DNA of 9,243 nucleotides, taken from an uncultured bacterium. Its GTDB lineage: Bacteria; Actinomycetota; Aquicultoria; SKW223. Below the pieces are notes generated by a model. It saw nothing but the letters and a program-made list of their open reading frames with translations. It searched no databases and was not told where the DNA came from. A program made the translations under genes and the position numbers. Location: assembly GCA_938042205.1 (NCBI GenBank), contig CALIRS010000068.1, positions 1 through 9,243 on the forward strand. The letters are read 5' to 3'. Positions 1-5,418 of the stretch are shown here, in pieces. The first letter of the stretch is position 1. Each line of letters begins with the position of its first letter.

Positions 1-1
1 A

Positions 2-1246
2 AAGAACTTTATTAAAAGCCTTTTTTCCAGCTATAAACCGCGTAATTTTGCGGTTCGATTCTGGGATGGCTCTGTATGGGATGAAGAGCCTGGCAAAAAA
101 AATGATTTTATCCTTGTGCTTAAACACCCGGGAGCATTACGAAGCATGTTTCTTTTTCCGAATGATCTTTCTTTAGGTGAAGCATATATTTACGACGATT
201 TTGACATTGAGGGCGATATCGAGGCTATTTACCCGCTGGCATTGCACCTGTACCAGATGCCGGGAAATACTCTGAGAATGTACAGGCTATTGTCACTTCT
301 GTTGATCTTACCAGCTAAAAAAATGAAGCGTTCGAAAAGACGCGCTGTAGAATTAAAGGGCAAAAAACACACCATCGAAAGAGATCACCAGGCGATCAGC
401 TATCACTATGATCTACCGGCAGAATTTTATAAACTATGGCTTGATAAAAGAATGACTTATTCATGCGCGTATTTCAAATCTTCAGAAGAAGACCTTGACA
501 CAGCTCAGCAAAGAAAACTTGAATATATATGCCGTAAGTTGAGACTTAAACCGGGGGAAAAACTTCTGGATATTGGCTGTGGATGGGGAAGTCTGGTAAT
601 TTATGCAGCTAAAAATTATGGAGTAGATGCTACAGGAATCACATTAAGTAAGTCGCAGTTTGAACTGGCAAACCGCTTTATTTCTGGTGAGGGCCTTAAT
701 TCGCGGTGCCGTGTTGAGTGGAAGGACTACAGACAATTAGATGAAAGAGAAAAGTATGACAAGTTAGTAAGCGTGGGGATGTTTGAGCATGTTGGTGAAG
801 AAAAGTTACCTCTCTACTTTAAACAGGCATGGAAACTGTTAAAGACAGGTGGGGTTTTCTTAAACCACGGGATTGCCTGTTCAATGGGAGGCAGTGGAAA
901 ACCTTTAAAGTTTCGAGAAAAATATGTTTTTCCAGATGGAGAGTTATTGCCTGTGTCAACCACTTTACGCACAGCTGAAGAAGCTGGGTTTGAAATTCGA
1001 GATGTGGAAAGTCTTCGGGAACATTATGCCCTGACGCTTAGAAATTGGTTGCGTCGATTGGAGGAAAACAAAGACGAAGCTCATAAAATTGCCGGGGAGG
1101 TAAGTTATCGTATCTGGCGACTTTTTATATCTGCTTCTGCTTTCGGATTCGACAGGGGGTGGTTAAACGTTTACCAGACACTTCTTGTTAAAAATGACAA
1201 AGGTAGAAGTGGATTACCGTTAACTCGTAATGATTGGTATGAGTAA
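2..1246 (+). CDS. cfa: Cyclopropane-fatty-acyl-phospholipid synthase (5' partial)
   Basis: SAM-dependent enzyme of the CFA synthase/mycolic-acid cyclopropane synthase family. It transfers a methylene group onto cis double bonds of membrane phospholipid acyl chains at the membrane surface. The frame is open to the left edge and already encodes the family N-terminal domain (FAVRFWDG, then HPGAL and LGEAYIYDDFDIEGD), so the true start lies upstream and the GTG at 116 is internal. 414 residues are visible. The SAM-binding loop LLDIGCGWGS is near visible residue 190. Residues matching E. coli CFA catalytic positions are present: Cys in YSCAYFK (about 155, the bicarbonate-site Cys), Glu in MFEHVG (about 262), His in NHGI (about 289) and Tyr in REHYALTL (about 342). 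The C terminus is complete. The family match is what I see; the exact product (cyclopropanation or another acyl-chain methylation) is inferred. Confidence 0.93.
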   Translation, partial: KNFIKSLFSSYKPRNFAVRFWDGSVWDEEPGKKNDFILVLKHPGALRSMFLFPNDLSLGEAYIYDDFDIEGDIEAIYPLALHLYQMPGNTLRMYRLLSLLLILPAKKMKRSKRRAVELKGKKHTIERDHQAISYHYDLPAEFYKLWLDKRMTYSCAYFKSSEEDLDTAQQRKLEYICRKLRLKPGEKLLDIGCGWGSLVIYAAKNYGVDATGITLSKSQFELANRFISGEGLNSRCRVEWKDYRQLDEREKYDKLVSVGMFEHVGEEKLPLYFKQAWKLLKTGGVFLNHGIACSMGGSGKPLKFREKYVFPDGELLPVSTTLRTAEEAGFEIRDVESLREHYALTLRNWLRRLEENKDEAHKIAGEVSYRIWRLFISASAFGFDRGWLNVYQTLLVKNDKGRSGLPLTRNDWYE

Positions 1247-1338
1247 GCCCATCCGCTATGACTTATTTTTTCATTAGCGTTACGCCCTTCACGAGAAGCG
1301 TCAGAAGTGATTGAAATACCTAAGAAAAAATTTTTGGA

Positions 1339-1352
1339 AATTCTATAGAATT
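1339..1352. repeat. 14-bp perfect palindrome AATTCTATAGAATT
   Basis: A perfect two-fold palindrome ending 2 bp before a candidate -35 box for the downstream membrane-protein genes. Its position suits an operator for a dimeric regulator, but it lies in very AT-rich DNA and could be chance. Function is inference only. Confidence 0.35.
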
Positions 1353-1354
1353 AA

Positions 1355-1383
1355 TTGAAATATTTTTACTGTCTTTTTAAACT
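1355..1383 (+). promoter_or_regulatory. Candidate sigma70 promoter for the membrane-protein pair
   Basis: TTGAAA (1355-1360), a 17-bp spacer and TAAACT (1378-1383) fit a sigma70-type promoter. They would give a leader of roughly 40 nt before the TTG at 1429. No better pair was seen between the cfa stop and this gene. The call rests on consensus only. Confidence 0.4.
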
Positions 1384-1417
1384 TATTGGAAACGTAGCTA
1401 AAATGTTTCTTTTCAAT

Positions 1418-1424
1418 AGGGAGG
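1418..1424 (+). promoter_or_regulatory. Strong RBS AGGGAGG before a TTG start
   Basis: AGGGAGG lies 4 nt before TTG at 1429. It is the only strong Shine-Dalgarno in this gap and decides in favour of the TTG start. No ATG is placed suitably. Confidence 0.7.
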
Positions 1425-1428
1425 CTCA

Positions 1429-2784
1429 TTGCAAAAAGCATTTTTTAATACTCCACTAAAACCGCTCGCATTTTTATCATGTTATGTTACCCTCCTTACA
1501 GGCTTTTACTCGTTAATGTCAGGACCTTTGCGAGAATTAAGGATTTACGAGCTTTTAAAGGTCGACATAGATACTTTGAGCCGACCAGGCAGAGTGGTAC
1601 TTGTCTATCATACCCTGGCAGTTCCATTTACAGCGCTGGTGGCGATATTATTTGTTTCTATGCTTCCTCTAAAAGAAGGACGTCGAAATTCTATTGTTCA
1701 CGCTTTATTTTTTGGTTCTCTGGTCTCTTCCTTAGCTGGACTGATTTTTGCTTATTATAGAGGGGGAATGTTTGCTCATGGGCTTTTTCTTTTTGGTTTA
1801 TCAGTAGTGTTTTACGGTGGGCTAAACCTGGCTTTATCAGTTTTATCACTGAAGCCGGAAGAAATTAAAACATGCGGAATTTTAAATTTGGAAAAAATAG
1901 CGATCGGGATTACATTTCTTTCTTACTTAATTTCAGCGATGATTGGAGCTTCTGCAGGTGCATATTTTGGTTCGGGGCTAAAAGCATTTTTGGCAGAAGA
2001 TATTATTAGAGAATCACATAATTTGCTGGAGCTGGCTGTTATCTCTCACCTACACATAATGCTGGCGCTCTTGGCCTGCGCTATCATGTTACTTATTTCT
2101 CGTTATTATTCTTTAGATGAGACAACAGGAAGATACTACTTTCCGATGGTGATTCTTGGAGTCGTAATTACCTCGGTGGGTACCTGGCTTGTGATGCTAC
2201 TTGAAAAGACAGCTCATAAAATAATCAATGCTGGCGTTTTTTTTCTGCTTTTATCAGCTCTGTTGCTTGCAGTCCGCGGTTTTCAATTAGCTTTTAAACA
2301 GGGTGAAAGACTTTCTTTCAGGTGGATGAATCTCGCCTATCTGGTTCTGGTTAATTTCTTTGTCACGATTCCAGGAATCTATGTCGCCGTGAACCTGACG
2401 ACGTTCAGACTTCCAGAGTGGAAGGGGATTGAGCGCACTTTTGCGGTAGAACACTGGCATGTGCTCGGTGCAATTTGTGCTTTAATGACTCTGAATCTCA
2501 TCTGTGATTATTTCGAACTTCGAGGAAGGCTGGTAAACTTTGTCGGTTGGGCAATGGGAATAGGTGCAACTATTGCATTTTCAGGGATTATGCTTTACAT
2601 ATTTCACGCTCCTTTCGAAAGCCGCGACTGGTCAAAATTCATTTTTGAACCAGGTTTGGCGTTATATTTACTAAGCGCAGTATTTTTGGTAATAGCCGTT
2701 GTTGTAAAAGGATTTAAGTCAAATAAAGGAAGCTTTGAGTGTGAAAAGAGTAAAGAATTTTCTTTAAGAGGTGAAGCTGGTTGA
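1429..2784 (+). CDS. 12-TM His-rich membrane protein, possible divergent haem-copper oxidase subunit I
   Basis: I do not recognise a named family with certainty. The 451-residue protein has about 12 hydrophobic helices (roughly 12-32, 59-80, 88-110, 114-140, 157-181, 205-226, 237-258, 264-284, 300-322, 342-362, 370-392, 409-428) and little soluble sequence. Histidines sit at helix positions: H61 in helix 2 (VYHTLAV), H91, H117, H207 and H209 at the start of helix 6 (SHLHIM), H342 and H344 at the start of helix 10 (EHWHVLGA), and H393. Haem-copper oxidase subunit I also has 12 helices, with a haem ligand in helix 2 and an HxH pair at the start of helix 10, so the pattern is suggestive. The paired CuB histidines of helix 7 are absent: helix 7 here is YYFPMVILGVV followed by SVGTWLVML. 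Translation starts at TTG with a strong RBS, and the stop overlaps the next gene. Haem binding is inference; another polytopic family is possible. Confidence 0.85.
   Translation: MQKAFFNTPLKPLAFLSCYVTLLTGFYSLMSGPLRELRIYELLKVDIDTLSRPGRVVLVYHTLAVPFTALVAILFVSMLPLKEGRRNSIVHALFFGSLVSSLAGLIFAYYRGGMFAHGLFLFGLSVVFYGGLNLALSVLSLKPEEIKTCGILNLEKIAIGITFLSYLISAMIGASAGAYFGSGLKAFLAEDIIRESHNLLELAVISHLHIMLALLACAIMLLISRYYSLDETTGRYYFPMVILGVVITSVGTWLVMLLEKTAHKIINAGVFFLLLSALLLAVRGFQLAFKQGERLSFRWMNLAYLVLVNFFVTIPGIYVAVNLTTFRLPEWKGIERTFAVEHWHVLGAICALMTLNLICDYFELRGRLVNFVGWAMGIGATIAFSGIMLYIFHAPFESRDWSKFIFEPGLALYLLSAVFLVIAVVVKGFKSNKGSFECEKSKEFSLRGEAG
2767..2774 (+). promoter_or_regulatory. RBS AGAGGTGA inside the upstream gene
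   Basis: AGAGGTGA lies 6 nt before the TTG at 2781, within the last codons of the upstream gene. It supports the TTG start and translational coupling through the TTGA overlap. Confidence 0.6.
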
Positions 2785-3173
2785 AAGGCAAAACATGGGT
2801 TGGAGTTCTAATGCTTTTAACATCTCTATTTGGAGCTGCTTATTCTTACGGCTCGTTTTCAATGTATATCAAGGAGAAATTTTATGGTAAGTGGTTTGTT
2901 CTTAAGGAAATTCCGTACGTTTTTTTGCCGGCAGCTGCAGTAATGGCTGGTGCAAGTTTGCTTGTTTTTGCAGGGGCAATTGTTTATCTATGGAAAGGAA
3001 AAGGAATCAGGCTTTGTGTGGGAGCTCTTGCTGCTGGATTTACGGCTGCTCTGGTAAAAGCATTAACTCTTCTTGCTACCGTTAATTCTTTTACTCCTCC
3101 AGCATGGATTTTTTCAATTATGTGTCTGGTTAGTTTAATTGCTTTGTACCATGTGCGGGAAAGTGCGGTTTGA
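2781..3173 (+). CDS. Small 4-TM membrane protein, unknown function
   Basis: A 130-residue hydrophobic protein with four likely helices (about 5-25, 46-69, 78-98, 107-124) and short loops containing KEKFYGKWF and TFTPP-like stretches. I recognise no family. It starts at TTG in a 4-bp TTGA overlap with the stop of the 12-TM gene and has its own AGAGGTGA site, so the two are almost certainly co-transcribed and translationally coupled. That makes it a candidate small subunit or assembly partner of the 12-TM protein. It contains no CuA-type Cys/His/Met cluster and no haem c CxxCH motif, so it is neither an obvious oxidase subunit II nor a cytochrome c. Its reality is well supported; its role is unknown. 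Confidence 0.8.
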   Translation: MKGKTWVGVLMLLTSLFGAAYSYGSFSMYIKEKFYGKWFVLKEIPYVFLPAAAVMAGASLLVFAGAIVYLWKGKGIRLCVGALAAGFTAALVKALTLLATVNSFTPPAWIFSIMCLVSLIALYHVRESAV

Positions 3174-3265
3174 TTCAGGTTAAAAGTTGAGAGAGCGTTT
3201 TTTAAGATAGTTACGTTGGGCTATCATCTTTTAGTAATACATCCCGGGCACAAAAACGGGAATAT

Positions 3266-3304
3266 ATTGATAAAAAGTTTATTGATAAAAATTCATTGAT
3301 AAAA
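3266..3304 (+). repeat. Three spaced direct repeats of ATTGATAAAA
   Basis: ATTGATAAAA occurs at 3266-3275, 3281-3290 and 3295-3304, with start-to-start spacings of 15 and 14 bp. The middle copy lies in the near-palindrome TTTATTGATAAA (3278-3289). The array ends 35 bp before the nucleotidyltransferase start, a suitable place for regulator binding such as autorepression. Three short AT-rich copies could also be slippage. Function is inferred. Confidence 0.5.
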
Positions 3305-3339
3305 TTAGTCAGGATCTAAAAGCTTGTGAGATAAACAAA

Positions 3340-3891
3340 ATGGATGATTTTAAAAGTGAACTTATAAAATTAGAAAGTGTTGAAAATGTTCTCACCAAAA
3401 GGCTACTGTTTGTAGGGATGCTCACAAGAGCACTTGAGCCAGATGGGGTAACCCCGGTTTTGATCGGGGGAAATGCGGTGGAATATTATACTGCTGGTGG
3501 GTATGCTACGGGAGATATTGACATTATCGCTCCGCATGAACCTGTAGATAAAGTCTTAAAAGGATGGGGTTTTAAAAAAGAAGGCAGATATTGGTGGAGT
3601 GAAGCGTTAAACATCGTGATAGAAGCACCCTCCAGCTATTTAGATGCAGAACAAAAAGAAAGATTAATAGAAGTTGAGATTGATTCTTACTCAGTTTTTC
3701 TGTTAGGAGTTGAGGATTTAATTTTGGATCGGCTGAATGCTTATGTCTACTGGAATTCTAAAGATGATGGATTGTGGGCGAAGGAACTTCTGGTGCTATA
3801 TAAAGATGATATTGACTGGAGTTATCTTGAAAGCAGAGCAGGAAAAGAAAGCGTTTTAAAAGCGCTGCATGAAATGAGGCAGGAGATTTAA
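3340..3891 (+). CDS. Nucleotidyltransferase-fold protein (DUF6036/AbiEii-like)
   Basis: A 183-residue protein with the core signature of the minimal nucleotidyltransferase (pol-beta) fold. LIGGNAVEYY carries the GG at 43-44, TGDIDI carries two acidic residues (D59, D61), and IEAP has a candidate third carboxylate (E95). GVEDLILDRLNAYVYW (about 123-138) resembles the EDLI-x-DRL segment of DUF6036/AbiEii-like proteins, some of which act as toxins, antitoxins or partners of HEPN proteins. The protein is acidic overall. ATG at 3340 has only a weak upstream GTGAG, so translation may be modest. It is followed after 4 nt by a very basic small protein, apparently in one operon, and is preceded by three ATTGATAAAA repeats. 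The fold call is confident. The substrate, and whether it is part of a toxin-antitoxin pair, are not known. Confidence 0.8.
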   Translation: MDDFKSELIKLESVENVLTKRLLFVGMLTRALEPDGVTPVLIGGNAVEYYTAGGYATGDIDIIAPHEPVDKVLKGWGFKKEGRYWWSEALNIVIEAPSSYLDAEQKERLIEVEIDSYSVFLLGVEDLILDRLNAYVYWNSKDDGLWAKELLVLYKDDIDWSYLESRAGKESVLKALHEMRQEI

Positions 3892-3895
3892 TAAC

Positions 3896-4111
3896 ATGAA
3901 AAAAATGAATTACGTTGAACACCTGAAAAAGAGAGCGAAATTTATATCAGTACGTGTTAGGCTTGGAACTGAAAAAGTATCTTCGTCAAGACCTCGTGAT
4001 CCTAAGAAATGGGAGATTCTAAGTCGGCTCGACAAAGCAAGACTCGAAAAGTGGAAAAAGGAAGGGAAACTAACTTCGCTGGGAAAAAGAAAATTTCGCT
4101 TTAGACCTTAA
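3896..4111 (+). CDS. Small highly basic protein, unknown function
   Basis: A 71-residue protein with about 25 Lys/Arg against 7 Asp/Glu and no membrane segment. It ends in a basic-aromatic tail (GKRKFRFRP), and the middle (about 36-56) is predicted helical with alternating charge. I recognise no family. ATG at 3896 follows AGGAGA (3881-3886) at about 9 nt and lies 4 nt after the nucleotidyltransferase stop, so the two are co-transcribed. A second ATG at 3905 is an alternative start. The strong positive charge suggests nucleic acid binding or pairing with the acidic neighbour. Both ideas are inference. Confidence 0.65.
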   Translation: MKKMNYVEHLKKRAKFISVRVRLGTEKVSSSRPRDPKKWEILSRLDKARLEKWKKEGKLTSLGKRKFRFRP

Positions 4112-4152
4112 TCTGGACAGTTTTAAAATATTTACTTGTTTAATTTTCATCT

Positions 4153-4228
4153 GGCGCATTCGTCTAGTGGCCTAGGATACGGCCCTCTCAAGGCTGAGGC
4201 ACGGGTTCGAACCCCGTATGCGCCACCA
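4153..4228 (+). tRNA. tRNA-Glu (anticodon CTC)
   Basis: A complete 76-nt cloverleaf. The acceptor stem GGCGCAT (4153-4159) pairs perfectly with ATGCGCC (4218-4224), followed by discriminator A and encoded CCA (4226-4228). The D arm GTCTAGTGG resembles bacterial tRNA-Glu. The anticodon stem is CGGCC/GGCTG with loop CTCTCAA, giving anticodon CTC at 4187-4189, which reads GAG. The T arm is ACGGG-TTCGAAC-CCCGT. A poor promoter candidate lies upstream (TGGACA at 4114, TTTAAT at 4139, spacer 19). An inverted-repeat-bounded segment begins 24 bp downstream. Confidence 0.97.
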
Positions 4229-4233
4229 TGAAA

Positions 4234-4253
4234 CAACCCGGGAGCAACCCGGG
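4234..4253 (+). repeat. Tandem CAACCCGGG pair between the tRNA and the inverted repeat
   Basis: CAACCCGGG occurs at 4234-4242 and 4245-4253, 11 bp apart. CCCGG (4237-4241) can pair with CCGGG (4249-4253) as a 5-bp hairpin. No T-run follows, so it is not a standard terminator. It abuts and slightly overlaps the left 35-bp repeat and may be part of that element's end. Confidence 0.45.
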
Positions 4254-4286
4254 GGTCAGGTCTTGAATTGTGAATTCTGCAGTTCA
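4252..4286 (+). repeat. Left 35-bp inverted repeat
   Basis: It begins GGGGTCAGGTCTTGAATTG and ends CTGCAGTTCA. It is the exact reverse complement of 5384-5418. Internally, TTGAA (4263-4267) can pair with TTCAA (4283-4287), so each copy could itself fold. Confidence 0.9.
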
Positions 4287-4295
4287 AAAGCCTCG

Positions 4296-4430
4296 TATGA
4301 GGATAGCAATTTTTTCTTCTTTTCTGTTTTAAAGGCTTAAGGCAATACTGATAATTGAATTTGCAGAATAGGACTAAAGGAAATAGCCTCTAATGCTTTG
4401 ACTTAAGAAAGAAGAGGAACTATCCTCATA
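4296..4430 (+). other. Foldable non-coding leader before the radical SAM gene
   Basis: TATGAGGATAG (4296-4306) is perfectly complementary to CTATCCTCATA (4420-4430). Inside this, the pyrimidine tract around 4311-4325 can pair imperfectly with the purine tract around 4404-4418, and AGGCT (4333-4337) with AGCCT (4385-4389). A competing local hairpin pairs GAGGA (4414-4418, Shine-Dalgarno-like) with TCCTC (4423-4427). The stretch has no credible coding frame and matches no riboswitch I know. It may be a structured leader, a small RNA, or the sub-terminal part of a mobile element. Confidence 0.4.
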
Positions 4431-4437
4431 TTTAGAA

Positions 4438-5304
4438 ATGACTCTCGTAAATCTTTTTGACCCCTGGAAAAGTGAAATCTGTACCTGTCCTGAAAAATAC
4501 AGCCTTTCTCCATATACTGGTTGTGGACATGGATGTCTTTATTGCTATGCTTCCTCATACGTTCCGCGCTTTTTCTCCCCTCGAATAAAGAAGGACTTTC
4601 ACAAAAGAATAAGTAAGGAGCTCAACAATATACCTCAAACAGCTATTCTTACCATTGCCAATTCTTCAGACCCATATCAACCCCTCGAAAAAAAGTACAG
4701 GTTGATGAATTATTTGCTTAAAAACATAAAAGAATTTAACTTCAACGTAATGATAGTGACTAAATCTGATTTGGTTGTTCGCGATCTGAATTTGCTCAGG
4801 GATTTAAAAGCTATAGTGGCAATTTCGCTTACGACACTTGATCGCTTTCTGGCAAAGAGAATTGAGCCAGGTGCGCCGTTGCCAATTTCCAGGCTGAAGG
4901 CGGTAGAGACTTTGTCTAGCAGTGTACCTGTTATTTGTAGATTTGACCCTCTTATATATCCCTTAAATACTTCTGAAATTGAAAAGTTAGTTCGAGAGTT
5001 GAAAGAGAGGGGAGTAAGACAGATTATTACGTCAACTTACAAAGCAAAACCTGATAACTTTAAAAGAATGACAGGAGCGTTTCCTGAGCATAAAGAGCTG
5101 TGGGAAAAACTTTATCTTAAGCAAGGAGAACGATTAAGTGGCTACTACTATCTTTCTAAAAAGATTCGGAAGCATCTAATAGAGGAAGTTAGAGATGTTG
5201 CTTTGAGTTATGGCCTTGATTTCACATCATGCAGGGAAGGATTTGAAGTGCTTAATACCTCAAGCTGTGATGGTTCCTCTATGGCATCAAGTTTTATTTC
5301 TTAG
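4438..5304 (+). CDS. SPL-type radical SAM protein (COG1533-like)
   Basis: A 288-residue radical SAM enzyme expected to bind a [4Fe-4S] cluster and cleave SAM to a 5'-deoxyadenosyl radical. The cluster motif CGHGCLYC gives Cys 29, 33 and 36 in CxxxCxxC spacing, preceded by SPYTGC. TIANSSDPYQPLEKKYRL (about 72-89) and ICRFDPLIYP (about 166-175) are typical of the spore-photoproduct-lyase-like/COG1533 group. The C-terminal tail CREGF through SSCDGSS holds two further Cys (265, 277), a feature I associate with archaeal-type COG1533 proteins; they may bind a second metal site. The substrate is unknown, and real DNA-lesion repair should not be assumed. ATG at 4438 is the only usable start, with no Shine-Dalgarno at normal distance. 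The gene is enclosed by 35-bp inverted repeats, which hints at transfer. Confidence 0.88.
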   Translation: MTLVNLFDPWKSEICTCPEKYSLSPYTGCGHGCLYCYASSYVPRFFSPRIKKDFHKRISKELNNIPQTAILTIANSSDPYQPLEKKYRLMNYLLKNIKEFNFNVMIVTKSDLVVRDLNLLRDLKAIVAISLTTLDRFLAKRIEPGAPLPISRLKAVETLSSSVPVICRFDPLIYPLNTSEIEKLVRELKERGVRQIITSTYKAKPDNFKRMTGAFPEHKELWEKLYLKQGERLSGYYYLSKKIRKHLIEEVRDVALSYGLDFTSCREGFEVLNTSSCDGSSMASSFIS

Positions 5305-5383
5305 CATTTTTAGTGCTGGTTAAAAGAAAGCCTGAAAAAGGGATACGTACATGAAGTGGGAGAATATGTTTTTTTTATAATGC

Positions 5384-5418
5384 TGAACTGCAGAATTCAC
5401 AATTCAAGACCTGACCCC
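5384..5418 (-). repeat. Right 35-bp inverted repeat
   Basis: The exact reverse complement of 4252-4286. On the minus strand it reads through the last codons and the TGA stop of the DUF429 gene. With three mismatches the match can be stretched 7 bp further outward (CAA...GGGG on both sides), which may be chance. Confidence 0.9.

Larger units (their letters stand above)
4252..5418. mobile_element. Putative non-autonomous mobile unit bounded by 35-bp inverted repeats
   Basis: The segment is bounded by perfect 35-bp inverted repeats and holds a non-coding, foldable leader (4287-4437) and one radical SAM gene. No transposase, integrase or resolvase is present, and no clear target-site duplication is visible. 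The right end supplies the last codons of the neighbouring DUF429 gene, which supports later arrival of at least that repeat. Alternatives are two independently inserted REP-like repeats in opposite orientation, or a remnant of a larger element. Resemblance to sequences moved by IS200/REP-associated tyrosine transposases is an impression, not shown here. Confidence 0.5.

Noticed and set aside
1479..1760. Open frame within the 12-TM gene
   Set aside because: It is in another frame of a clearly coding region, has no RBS, and gives a low-complexity product with no family signs.
3206..3234. Terminator hairpin GATAG/CTATC after the 4-TM gene
   Set aside because: The stem is 5 AT-rich bp with a 10-nt loop and a broken T-tract. 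Possible but not supportable.
3266..3304. CRISPR-like array
   Set aside because: The repeats are 10 bp with 4-5 bp gaps, too short for a CRISPR repeat-spacer array, and no cas genes are present.
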